DNA of 64,000 nt, taken from CAYNWT01 sp964485095 (GTDB lineage Bacteria; Planctomycetota; Planctomycetia; Planctomycetales; Planctomycetaceae). The stretch covers positions 1-64,000 of the forward strand of contig CAZAIB010000005.1 of assembly GCA_964485095.1 (NCBI GenBank), in the 5' to 3' direction. Positions 46,692 through 54,825 of this stretch are shown in pieces (position 1 is the stretch's first letter; every line of letters starts with the position of its first letter). The notes under the pieces are model-generated. The model ran no database searches, was not told the DNA's origin, and worked only from the letters and a program-made list of their open reading frames with translations. The position numbers and the translations under genes were made by a program.

Positions 46692-46887
46692 TTGGATAGC
46701 TTGTGTAATCGTTCCAATGGGAACTATCGACGGGTGACGGATGCGGGTTTGTATCGCGTCGTGGCCTTTTCGTTCGTTCCAACGGATGCGATGCTTATGA
46801 CAGGCAGAACCGGAACATGTCGAAACGTTGACTCAGCTTCCCCCGTTTGCCATTCACTCGTTTTCATTCAGCGATCTGGCACAGCCA

Positions 46888-47916
46888 ATGGCAAAAACCA
46901 CCGAACTTCCCGCCGGCACTCAACGACTTGTCATCGAACACGCCACATCGCGAGGCAAAAGCTGGCTGGTCTGGCTATTGGTCATCGCTTTGTTGCTGTC
47001 CCTGGGATGGAACGCGTGGCTGTACAGCAGCAACCGCCGGTACTACGGAAAACTCACGCCGCCGACTGAGCTGTTCCATTCGGGTGACCAAACAGCAACA
47101 GAACGCATCGCGCTGTTACGAATTAGCGGAACCATCTCGCCGCCGTTCACCGGTCGGTTGCTTAGGCAAATCAAGAAAGCTCACGAAGACGACAACGTGA
47201 AGGGAGCCATCCTGGTTGTCGACAGTCCCGGCGGGTTCGTCGCTGACAGCCACCAGATTTACCACAAGCTCCAGGCACTCGCGGCAGACAAACCTGTTTA
47301 CGTTTCGTTTAAACGGATCGCGGCCAGTGGTGGTTATTACATCGCGATGGGAGCCGGTACGAAGGCAAAGATATTTGCCGAACCGACAACGTGGACCGGT
47401 TCGATCGGCGTCATCATTCCTCGCTACAACCTGTCAGCGATCGCAAAGGAATATGGAGTCGCCGTCGAACCGCTCACGACGGGCAAATACAAAGACACAA
47501 TGAGTCCCTTCCGTGACATGCGTGAGGATGAGAAAGAACTGTGGGGCGAGATCATCGGTGACGCGTTCGACCGGTTTGTCGGAGTCATCGCCGACAACCG
47601 ACCGACATTGGATCGCGAGAAACTGAAGGAACTCGCGACCGGGCAGATATTCACCGCGAACCAGGCCAAGGCGAACGGACTGGTCGATGAAATCGGATTC
47701 CTGGAAGACGTGGTGGAATCGCTGAAATCAGAAATCGGCCTAACCGAAGCCCGCGTTGTTTCGTACTACACTCCACCCAGCATCCTTGAGACAGTTACCG
47801 GCTACACCAAAGCGGAAGCCCATCCCCTGAATCGGCTCATGGACGCTTCGGTGCCTCGGGCGATGTACTTGTTTTCGTGGAAGCCAATTCCGGACGAATA
47901 TGTTCAGGACGAGTAG
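46888..47916 (+). CDS. sppA: Signal peptide peptidase SppA, short form
   Basis: This membrane serine protease degrades cleaved signal peptides. The start is placed at MAKTTELPAG; a longer frame is open. One transmembrane helix lies at residues about 25-45 (WLVWLLVIALLLSLGW). The protease domain shows GAILVVDSPGG, YVSFKRIAASGGYYIAMGA with the catalytic Ser in ASGG, and TTWTGSIGVI; family alignments place the Lys of the Ser/Lys dyad further downstream (GKYKDTMSP). The length of 342 residues and the single domain match the Gram-positive-type short SppA. Confidence 0.9.
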   Translation: MAKTTELPAGTQRLVIEHATSRGKSWLVWLLVIALLLSLGWNAWLYSSNRRYYGKLTPPTELFHSGDQTATERIALLRISGTISPPFTGRLLRQIKKAHEDDNVKGAILVVDSPGGFVADSHQIYHKLQALAADKPVYVSFKRIAASGGYYIAMGAGTKAKIFAEPTTWTGSIGVIIPRYNLSAIAKEYGVAVEPLTTGKYKDTMSPFRDMREDEKELWGEIIGDAFDRFVGVIADNRPTLDREKLKELATGQIFTANQAKANGLVDEIGFLEDVVESLKSEIGLTEARVVSYYTPPSILETVTGYTKAEAHPLNRLMDASVPRAMYLFSWKPIPDEYVQDE

Positions 47917-47971
47917 AAAACGGCGTCGTCCTGAATGTGCGGTCGCGTGACCCGGCTGCGGAGATTCGGCA

Positions 47972-48178
47972 ATGAGGGATGTTCTTGTGAGCCATCAAGA
48001 ATCAAAAACAGCCGACGAACGGACTCACCGCCAGGCACAGTGGATTTTCCGGATCTCGATTACGCTCGGTTGGCTGTGCTTTTGCTGGCCAATCTGGCGA
48101 CATTGGCTGTTTCCGGAGTTCCTGGAGTATTGGGTTCCGGATGTCGTCGAAGCGTACGATGCAATGATGTCACGGTAA
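47972..48178 (+). CDS. Small hypothetical membrane protein
   Basis: The 68-residue product has a polar N-terminus (about 20 residues) and one Trp-rich hydrophobic segment, WIFRISITLGWLCFCWPIW. The frame starts 56 bases after sppA in the same direction. There is no clear ribosome binding site, and no family is recognised. It could be a genuine small membrane protein or a chance frame. Confidence 0.4.
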   Translation: MRDVLVSHQESKTADERTHRQAQWIFRISITLGWLCFCWPIWRHWLFPEFLEYWVPDVVEAYDAMMSR

Positions 48179-48276
48179 CCAACGGTTACAATCACCTTCC
48201 CCGTGATCACCACGATCCTTGCTTTCTAACAATGACCTGGTAGCCGAGTTCTGTTCGACACAAGGGAACGCAAACC

Positions 48277-48465
48277 ATGGACCACGAACCAGCAAAAGCC
48301 CTCGTTAGTACCGAGCGGCAAACCCCACGAATCCTTCGGATTCTGTGCGGGGGGATTTTTCTGTGTGCGTGTGGCTTGTTCTGGCGACTTTTTCTACTGT
48401 CAAGTGCCGGGAACCTCTGGGTAGGTAATCTCCTTCAGGCGTATAAGAGGGCCTTTTGGTTGTAG
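48277..48465 (+). CDS. Possible small membrane protein
   Basis: The 62-residue frame has a polar start and one hydrophobic segment (ILCGGIFLCACGLFWRLFLL). A purine-rich stretch, AAGGGAACG, lies upstream. It shares the layout of the small protein at 47972, but no homology is visible. This is a weak prediction. The remaining sequence between 48179 and 48582 shows nothing else that I can name. Confidence 0.3.
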   Translation: MDHEPAKALVSTERQTPRILRILCGGIFLCACGLFWRLFLLSSAGNLWVGNLLQAYKRAFWL

Positions 48466-48582
48466 GCGTGGCCAGGTTGAATGTGGACGTTCCCCGGGAG
48501 ATTGCGCCGCTGGCGCTTGCGGCTTATTAGGCTCGGCGATCAAATCTGACGCAACTTCCGGTTGTTCGAACCGCTTTGCTTC

Positions 48583-49383
48583 ATGATCCACCAACTGCAA
48601 TCCATCGACGATCCCCGCCTGGACATCTTCCGCGACCTGCGCGGTAACAACCAGGCGACTCAGCAAGGGCTGTTTGTTGCTGAAGGTCCGACCGTCGCTC
48701 GGCGATTATTCGCCAGTGATTACGATGTCCATTCGATCGTCCTGAACGATGCCAAGTGGAACAGTCTTCAGGACGAATTGCCTGACGGCGTTGATGTCTA
48801 TCGGGTCTCCAACGCCATGGCCAGCGAATTGGTTGGCTACAGCTTCCACGCGGGAGTCCTGGCGGCCGGCATTCGGGGGCCCAGCCCCAGCCTGGAAATG
48901 GTCTGCGAAACGGCCGTCGCGACCGGTGAAGAAATTTTGCTGGTTGTGGCCGACAACGTGATTGATCGTCAGAACGTGGGCGGGATGATTCGAGTTGCTT
49001 CGGCGTTCGGTGCGACCGCGGTTGTGTTCGGTCCGCACTGTTCAGACCCGTTCTCGCGGCGTTCGCTAAGAGTCTCAATGGGGAACGGTTTGTATCTCCC
49101 CATCTGCCAGCCGACCGACCTCCAAGCAGAGTTGCTAACTGTTGCCAACCAATTCGACATCCGATTGTTCGGCACAGTGCTTGATGCGAACGCGACCCCG
49201 CTGCCTGAAGTCGCTCGACCGCCACACAGAGCGATCATGTTTGGCAACGAGAGCCACGGCTTGTCTGCAGACTGGCTGGCTCGCTGCGACGAACGGATCA
49301 CAATTCCCATGCAAGGCGGAACCGATTCACTAAACGTCGCTTTCGCCGCTGGCATCTTTCTGTACGAGTTCACTCGGCAGTAA
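48583..49383 (+). CDS. SpoU/TrmH-family RNA 2'-O-methyltransferase
   Basis: The start is set at ATG 48583; an upstream TTG is open. The N-terminal substrate domain reads IFRDLRGNNQATQQGLFVAEGPTV, as in rRNA methyltransferases of this family. The SPOUT catalytic domain has the three motifs in order: VADNVIDRQNVGGMIRVASAFG, MFGNESHGLS, and IPMQGGTDSLNVAFAAGI, which form the knotted AdoMet site. The target RNA, probably rRNA or tRNA, cannot be decided. Length of 266 residues is normal. Confidence 0.9.
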   Translation: MIHQLQSIDDPRLDIFRDLRGNNQATQQGLFVAEGPTVARRLFASDYDVHSIVLNDAKWNSLQDELPDGVDVYRVSNAMASELVGYSFHAGVLAAGIRGPSPSLEMVCETAVATGEEILLVVADNVIDRQNVGGMIRVASAFGATAVVFGPHCSDPFSRRSLRVSMGNGLYLPICQPTDLQAELLTVANQFDIRLFGTVLDANATPLPEVARPPHRAIMFGNESHGLSADWLARCDERITIPMQGGTDSLNVAFAAGIFLYEFTRQ

Positions 49384-49503
49384 GGCAGGGTTGGATTGGC
49401 GTCATCAACTCGACCACCGCATCTGTACTCACAATTGTGAGGGAGTGCGTAACGTGGTCTACTGTCTGTGCTGACGCTGAAAGATTGTTGAACGGGAGAT
49501 GCC

Positions 49504-50217
49504 ATGCCATTTTGGGTACACGGCCGAGACTCGGAGAGCGGTGAGGAAACAGATCCGTTTTTTAGTGTTGCCGCAACCGAAGCTGATGCACGTGCCCAGG
49601 CTGAGGCGCAGGGCATTTTGGTTGAAGACGTTCAGGAGTCCGAAGACACGTCGCTGGATTCGCTGCCGCCCGTAGTTCTCCCAGTGTCGTTCGTCGGGAG
49701 CACTCGGCATCTTTCGCAGGCGATCTTCGTTGCTGTTGTGTTGTTTGTACTCGCCCTGCTACTCGGGGCGGACCAGGGCTTTACGTCGGGGACAATCGTG
49801 GCGTGCGCGGTTGCTCTTGTGGTTTCATTTCTGGCGATTTGGTACGCCCGTCGGCTAGCTGTGTCGGTCACGGTAACCGAGGCGACGATCGAGATCGTTG
49901 ACCACGTTAAGCGCGATGAGCACTACTGGGACGAGGTAGAGCAGATTGAATTTAGAACACAGAACCGCTACCAGCAGTTTGGATCAGCAGCGCTGGCCGC
50001 TGGGACCGGAATCAGGTCGAAGTCGCAGGGTCCGGTCGTTCATGACTGCGCAACAATCATTGGCCGGAGTGGTTCGACAGTGTTTCCAGGTCATGGAGTG
50101 AGCGACTATCAGAAGCTGTGCGAAGTGTTGCAGCAGGAATGCCAACGTCGAAAGATTCCAGTCAAGAATCTACTCGTCAGCAGCGGCTATGAGACAGAGA
50201 TCGATCCCTGGGCGTGA
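49504..50217 (+). CDS. Hypothetical membrane protein with PH-like domain
   Basis: GGGAG precedes the ATG. The 237-residue product has an N-terminal cytosolic domain (1-65; SVAATEADARAQAEAQGI looks like a small helical module seen in planctomycete membrane proteins), two transmembrane helices (about 74-92 and 98-117), and then a beta-rich C-terminal region (LAVSVTVTEATIEIVD, IEFRTQNRYQQF) that resembles a bacterial PH domain. It converges on the ECF sigma gene 23 bases away. No function is proposed. Confidence 0.6.
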   Translation: MPFWVHGRDSESGEETDPFFSVAATEADARAQAEAQGILVEDVQESEDTSLDSLPPVVLPVSFVGSTRHLSQAIFVAVVLFVLALLLGADQGFTSGTIVACAVALVVSFLAIWYARRLAVSVTVTEATIEIVDHVKRDEHYWDEVEQIEFRTQNRYQQFGSAALAAGTGIRSKSQGPVVHDCATIIGRSGSTVFPGHGVSDYQKLCEVLQQECQRRKIPVKNLLVSSGYETEIDPWA

Positions 50218-50240
50218 ATCAGTGTGAACCTGACGCCGGC

Positions 50241-50801
50241 CTACGACAAGAACTCGCGCAGCTTCTCTTTGAGTTCAGCCCGAGCGCGGTGGATGCGGCT
50301 GCGGACCGTTCCAATGGGGCAGCCGACTATCTCAGCGATTTCGTCGTACTTCAGGCCTTCCATTTCTTTCAGCGTCAGGACGACCCGGTATTCGTCGCCC
50401 AGTGAATTCAGCGCGGCCAGGACTTTGCTTTGCTGTTCGGTCTGATCCATGCGGTGCGATGGATCCGGCGCCGCGTCGTCGGTGACGTCGTGGCCCTGTT
50501 CCTGCTTGGCAGTTAGAGAAATGTCTTTGCTGCTTTTGCGCCGCAGCTTACTAAGTCCGGCGTTCATCGCGATGCGAAACAGCCAGCTGAAGAACTGCGA
50601 ATCGCCGCGGAACGAATCCAGTTTTTGGTACGCCTGCAGGAACGCGTCCTGAGCCGCATCGCTGGCATCTTCGCGCGTCTTGACCACTCGCAGCAGGCTG
50701 TTGAACAGGCGGTCCTGATAACGCAGCACCAATTCGCCATAGGCGTCGGTCTGCCCATTGAGCGTCTGCTGAATTAATTCCTGATCGGTGCGACTCACCA
50801 A
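50241..50801 (-). CDS. RpoE/SigW-type ECF sigma factor
   Basis: The 186-residue protein shows region 2 (LVLRYQDRLFNSLLRVVK, ASDAAQDAFLQAYQKLDSFRGDSQFFSWLFRIAMNAGLSKLRRK as adjoining parts) and region 4 (LNSLGDEYRVVLTLKEMEGLKYDEIAEIVGCPIGTVRSRIHRA, helix-turn-helix at its end). The FRGDSQFFSWLFRIA spelling is close to the RpoE/SigW class. No anti-sigma gene lies directly downstream; the neighbour at 49504 is convergent. It has a normal length. Confidence 0.93.
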   Translation of the reverse strand: MVSRTDQELIQQTLNGQTDAYGELVLRYQDRLFNSLLRVVKTREDASDAAQDAFLQAYQKLDSFRGDSQFFSWLFRIAMNAGLSKLRRKSSKDISLTAKQEQGHDVTDDAAPDPSHRMDQTEQQSKVLAALNSLGDEYRVVLTLKEMEGLKYDEIAEIVGCPIGTVRSRIHRARAELKEKLREFLS

Positions 50802-50895
50802 CGTTGCCCAAGATCACTACTGGCGGCCGTAGCCGCGGTGTTGTTCACAGTCTGTCTACGTCTTTGGTGATCTTATTGTTTGAGCCGCATGGATT

Positions 50896-50992
50896 AGAAG
50901 CCCGGCATCTTCTCCGAACCAAAAACAGCCTGTAGGCCGACCGTTTTTAATCGAACGCCAAACGTCCGTAGCCAATCAGATGCCGGGCTTCT
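50896..50992. repeat. Inverted repeat with perfect 15-base arms
   Basis: The left arm (50896-50910) is AGAAGCCCGGCATCT and the right arm (50978-50992) is its exact reverse complement. The 67-base interior contains a smaller nested hairpin (AAAAAC ... GTTTTT around GCC-TGTA-GGC). It lies between the ECF sigma gene and lgt. It may be a MITE-like repeat or a structured leader of the sigma mRNA. Confidence 0.65.
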
Positions 50993-51095
50993 CGAACACG
51001 GCAAGAATCCGTCAGCCGTGAAGGTGGAACCACTAATGATCACTGATGGGGCACTAATGCCGGGCTCGATCTGCCTCAGCTTGACCCTGGTTGAG

Positions 51096-52181
51096 TCAGG
51101 CGGCGGCTTTGCGGTTCTTCCAGTCCATCGTTCCGTTGGTGCTGACCAATACGAACGTGTAAATGATTCCGGTCACCAGAAGGAAGGTGCTGATTTGCTG
51201 CGAGATGGTCATGCCCGTATTAAACAAACCAACTTCATCGTTGCGCAGAAGTTCCAGGATGAACCTGGCGATCGGGTAGATAATCCAACCGATGGCCAGC
51301 ACGGCTCCGTTGTACGGGCGATGCCGTAGATACAGAATCAACACGGCTGCCAGCAGAAACGCGTTCACAGAACTGTAGATCTGCGTCGGATGAATCGGCA
51401 GACTGGCCAGCGCGTCGGGTGTGATGAAGCCGGTTGAGATCTGTGAATCGTAAGGAACACTGTCCTTGGGGAACCTGACCGCCCAGGGAAGACTACATGT
51501 TCCGCCGAAGCAGCAGCCGTATAGAAAACAGCCAATACGGCCAAAGCCCAGTCCGATGAAAACAGATGGCAACACGATATCGCCCATCTGCAGAACGTTT
51601 AGTTTGCGGCGGTAGCAGTAGGCCAGGAAGCCGCCCAGCCCACCGATGATGGCTCCAAAGAAGACAAGCCCGCCGTCCGGCAGATTGACAATGGTGCGAA
51701 GTGCTTCGCCGAAGCTTTTGCCTGTTAGCATGCCTTTTTCGTAGTGCTTCTGAATCACGTAGAACATTCGGCCGCCCACGATTCCTGGAACGACCAGCCA
51801 CATGGTCATGTCCATGATCACGTCCGACTTCAGCCCCAGCATCTTCGCATTCCGAATCGCAAACCCCGTCGCGCAGATGATTCCGATGAACATCATGAGC
51901 CCGTAGCCAAAAACGGGCACGCCACTGGAACGCAGCGAATCGGGTAGGAAGAAGTACAGCAGCATGGGGACGCCGCAGAACGTCGCCAGTGAAGCAAGGA
52001 CATCCTGCTTCACGGTTGTCTTCGAGTTTGGGTCGCGGTTCTTCACGCTGTAAGCAATGCTAATCAGCGCGACCAGGAACCATGGGATCAGGATGAAGCC
52101 GAAGCCAACAAACGGAGTCCCTTCTTTGGTTTCCCAACCCCAGAATGGTTCCATGACGAATCGAAGTAAGATGGCTCGCAT
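51096..52181 (-). CDS. lgt: Prolipoprotein diacylglyceryl transferase
   Basis: Lgt attaches diacylglycerol from phosphatidylglycerol to the lipobox Cys of prolipoproteins in the inner membrane. The 361-residue protein has about seven transmembrane helices. The Lgt signature region GLGFGRIGCFLYGCCFGG and the segment LPIHPTQIYSSVNAF are present in order. It is longer than the E. coli enzyme by about 70 residues, mainly N-terminally. It precedes panC's 3' end by 65 bases on the same strand but is probably a separate unit. Confidence 0.93.
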   Translation of the reverse strand: MRAILLRFVMEPFWGWETKEGTPFVGFGFILIPWFLVALISIAYSVKNRDPNSKTTVKQDVLASLATFCGVPMLLYFFLPDSLRSSGVPVFGYGLMMFIGIICATGFAIRNAKMLGLKSDVIMDMTMWLVVPGIVGGRMFYVIQKHYEKGMLTGKSFGEALRTIVNLPDGGLVFFGAIIGGLGGFLAYCYRRKLNVLQMGDIVLPSVFIGLGFGRIGCFLYGCCFGGTCSLPWAVRFPKDSVPYDSQISTGFITPDALASLPIHPTQIYSSVNAFLLAAVLILYLRHRPYNGAVLAIGWIIYPIARFILELLRNDEVGLFNTGMTISQQISTFLLVTGIIYTFVLVSTNGTMDWKNRKAAA

Positions 52182-52246
52182 CAGTTCTTCCCACAGTTAC
52201 ACAAGCGGTGTCGCTTGCTTCGCGAACCCGGCAAGCCAAAGCCTGC

Positions 52247-53089
52247 TTAGAGTTCGATGATTACGTTATCGATAAGCCGAGTTGTCCCGACCTTTGCGGC
52301 AACAAGAGCCACCATGCGGTCGATCGGCTTGTCTAATTCTTTAAGTGTGTCGGCGCTGCAGATCTTCACGTAGTCGATTGAGACGTCGTCACCGTCCAGA
52401 TATTCCGTCATTCCCGTGAGAACCGCCGATACGTCGGTGGCTCCACCTTTGAGTTGTTCCTCACCGAGTTTCAAACAGGCCGACAGCCGCAGCGATGTTT
52501 TGCGTTCAGCATCACTGAGGAACCGGTTCCGACTACTGAGAGCCAGACCGTCTGGTTCTCGAACAATCGGGCACGTGTGAATCTCGACAGGAACATCCAG
52601 ATCGCGGCACATCTGTTTAATCAACAACTGTTGCTGGTAGTCCTTCTGTCCGAAGAACGCGACATCCGGTTCCACGATGTTAAACAGCTTCAGTACAATC
52701 GTGGTGACACCGCGAAAGTGACCGCTGCGATGTTCGCCTTCGTGAACTCGCGAAAGTTGATCGACTTCAACAAACGTATCCGCACCGGCAGGATACATTG
52801 CTTCGACATTTGGGTGAAAGACGAAGTCAACACCGGCATTTTCGCACTTCTGCAGGTCATCTTTCAGTGTGCGTGGGTACTTATCCAGGTCTTCGTTGGG
52901 CCCGAATTGCGTGGGATTCACAAAGATCGTCCCAATCACAAAGTCGCACTTCTCACGAGCGATTTCCATGAGACTCACGTGCCCCGCGTGAAGCGCGCCC
53001 ATGGTGGGAACCACTCCGACCGTCTTCCCGGCCGCCGTAGCCGCGCGCGATGCGGCTCTTGTATTTCCGATTGATGTGCTGGTCTTCAT
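52247..53089 (-). CDS. panC: Pantothenate synthetase
   Basis: PanC condenses pantoate and beta-alanine with ATP to form pantothenate, on the route to coenzyme A. Nucleotide-binding PTMGALHAGH (residues about 29-38), then FGQKDYQQQLLI, and the KMSKS-like SSRNRFLS are all present. The length of 280 residues is typical. Its ATG overlaps the stop of a small upstream gene by four bases, indicating translational coupling. Confidence 0.95.
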   Translation of the reverse strand: MKTSTSIGNTRAASRAATAAGKTVGVVPTMGALHAGHVSLMEIAREKCDFVIGTIFVNPTQFGPNEDLDKYPRTLKDDLQKCENAGVDFVFHPNVEAMYPAGADTFVEVDQLSRVHEGEHRSGHFRGVTTIVLKLFNIVEPDVAFFGQKDYQQQLLIKQMCRDLDVPVEIHTCPIVREPDGLALSSRNRFLSDAERKTSLRLSACLKLGEEQLKGGATDVSAVLTGMTEYLDGDDVSIDYVKICSADTLKELDKPIDRMVALVAAKVGTTRLIDNVIIEL

Positions 53090-53382
53090 CGCCTGATTTC
53101 TTCGTCTGGCTGCCGAGTTGTTGGCGGGTCGAATTCGCCCGGAGACAAGATCCGAATTGTGATCTCATCTCCAGGGCCAACTGGCGGGGTAAGCCAGTTT
53201 GCATGGTGCTGAACCCCGGCAGCACGGTCTGTGTTGAGCGATCCTACACTGAATTCATAATTGTTAATGTCGAGTCTGGGGTTCAATGCGTAGCTCAAGA
53301 TTGCGCTTAGAACCCCGTCGCCGTCGATCCCTGAGGTGCAGAGTTTCTCGCCATTAACGAGAATTTCGAATCTCGCTGACAT
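53086..53382 (-). CDS. Small hypothetical protein coupled to panC
   Basis: The start is set at MSARFEILVNGEKL; the frame extends 36 bases upstream. The 98-residue product reads as a compact beta-rich domain: FEILVNGEKLCTSGIDGDGVLS, then YEFSVGSLNT, and NWLTPPVGPGDEITIRIL. The pattern suggests a small immunoglobulin-like or ubiquitin-like fold, but I do not recognise a family. The stop TGA overlaps the panC ATG (ATGA), so the two are translated together. Confidence 0.65.
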   Translation of the reverse strand: MSARFEILVNGEKLCTSGIDGDGVLSAILSYALNPRLDINNYEFSVGSLNTDRAAGVQHHANWLTPPVGPGDEITIRILSPGEFDPPTTRQPDEEIRR

Positions 53383-53448
53383 TGCGTTCCCGATACTTTT
53401 TTTGTCGTTGAGCCGCACGGAGTGGTTGGGAGGATCCGCGTTCGCTCG

Positions 53449-54627
53449 TCACACACCCGTCGCCAGCATCAACCCAATGCTGCAGGCTTCCAGGAACGAT
53501 GGGATGTGGAGTTCTTCATCAACCGTGTGGATCTTCGCCTGACCGCAGCCCATCGTCACCGTTGGGAACCCGTGTGCTGTCAGCCAATTCGCGTCCAGAC
53601 CGCCGTTGCTGATCTTGGTGACGGGACTGATGCCGTGTGCTTCAATCGCTTCGCACGCCGTTTTCACGATTGGGTCTTTCGGCTTGAGTGCAAACGAGTC
53701 GTAACGTTCCTGCACTTCGACTTTCACAGAACCCGATTTGCCGGCCGCGTTCTTCACAGACTTCGCCGCCGCTTTGAACGCCTTTTCGAACTCAGTCGCG
53801 ATCTTCTTTCGGAACACCGCATCATGGCTCCGTGCCTCAGCGCGAAGTTTAATGAACGGCATAACGACGTTGGTTGCATCGCCACCGTTCACGACACCGA
53901 TGTTACTGGTTCCCGTCTTCTTGCCCTTCTTGACTGCTCCGTGCCAACCGTTTTCATACAGGCTGGCGATTGCCTTCGAAGCAATCACAGCCGCGCTGGC
54001 TCCATTTTCCGGATGTGCGCCGGCGTGGGCGGCGATACCGGTGACTTCAATATCAAGGTTCACCGCGCCGGTGGCTCCGATGGTCACAACAGCCGTGCTG
54101 CCGCCGTCCCAGTTGAAGCACAGCTTCGGGTTGCCCAGCTTCGACTTCGTCACCCACCGCGCGCCGTTGAGTCCGATTTCTTCCTGGATGGGGAAGAACA
54201 ATGTCAGCGGCGGATGCGGGAGCTTGCGTTTGAGAATCTCAATCGCGGCCGTCAGTGCGACGCACGAACCAGCTCGGTTGTCGCCACCGAGTGCCGTGGT
54301 CTTACTCTTCGGACGGATGTAGTCGCCCTTCTTGACCGGGACCGCTCCGACACAAAGAGGAACCGTGTCGATGTGGCCCATCAGCAAACGTCGCGGGCCT
54401 TTGACGGTTCCCGGCAGCTTGACAATCAGGTTCCCGATTTGCCCACCGATGGGGCTCTTCTTATTCGCACTGTCGTAGGTGATCTGCGACGCCTTCACAC
54501 CGACGGCTTTGAGTTCTTTGACAATGAACTTCGCGATCGCGGCTTCATCGCCGCTCTTTCCCGGCACGGCGATCATGTCCATCACTCGTTTGACGGCGGC
54601 TTTTTCATTGATTCTGGCGATGGTCAT
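53449..54627 (-). CDS. M20 family metallopeptidase (tripeptidase T-like)
   Basis: The 392-residue protein has the di-zinc residues of the M20 family in order: His and Asp in MGHIDTVPL, the bridging Asp in GGDNRAGSC, the catalytic and ligand Glu pair in QEEIGLNGA, Asp in NWDGGS, and a late His in the region of MGCGQAKIHTVDE. The dimerisation domain lies between (about 180-290). The similarity is to tripeptide aminopeptidases (PepT-like) rather than to carboxypeptidase G2; the exact substrate is not decided. Confidence 0.9.
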   Translation of the reverse strand: MTIARINEKAAVKRVMDMIAVPGKSGDEAAIAKFIVKELKAVGVKASQITYDSANKKSPIGGQIGNLIVKLPGTVKGPRRLLMGHIDTVPLCVGAVPVKKGDYIRPKSKTTALGGDNRAGSCVALTAAIEILKRKLPHPPLTLFFPIQEEIGLNGARWVTKSKLGNPKLCFNWDGGSTAVVTIGATGAVNLDIEVTGIAAHAGAHPENGASAAVIASKAIASLYENGWHGAVKKGKKTGTSNIGVVNGGDATNVVMPFIKLRAEARSHDAVFRKKIATEFEKAFKAAAKSVKNAAGKSGSVKVEVQERYDSFALKPKDPIVKTACEAIEAHGISPVTKISNGGLDANWLTAHGFPTVTMGCGQAKIHTVDEELHIPSFLEACSIGLMLATGV

Positions 54628-54716
54628 GTTGCGGTTCCTGGAGAGTGTGCGAAGTGCGCACGATAGAGCGCGATTGGACGCGGGGCAACTGGCGGGCTGT
54701 CCTGGTCACGCTGGAA

Positions 54717-54734
54717 AGTACGCCAGGGCGTACT
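54717..54734. repeat. Perfect 18-base palindrome
   Basis: The sequence AGTACGCCAGGGCGTACT reads as two 8-base arms around AG. It lies upstream of the M20 gene and could be an operator. It directly precedes the larger inverted repeat at 54741-54810. Confidence 0.5.
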
Positions 54735-54740
54735 GGAATG

Positions 54741-54810
54741 GGTCGGGAGTCTTTTCGAATGGGCGATCTGCGGCGAACCAATGATGGCTGACCGAAAAAG
54801 ACTCCCGGCC
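54741..54810. repeat. Inverted repeat downstream of the selenoprotein gene
   Basis: The left arm 54741-54757 (GGTCGGGAGTCTTTTCG) pairs with 54793-54810 (CGAAAAAGACTCCCGGCC) with one bulged base. It sits 16 bases beyond the stop codon at 54826 and could serve as a terminator-like structure for that minus-strand operon, although no clean T-run follows. Confidence 0.5.
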
Positions 54811-54825
54811 CTCTACGTTCCTCGT

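Noticed and set aside
53422..54666. 414-residue open frame on the plus strand
   Set aside because: It lies entirely opposite the M20 peptidase, which has all catalytic motifs. The antisense product is Arg/His-rich without domains. Long antisense frames are expected in GC-rich coding DNA.
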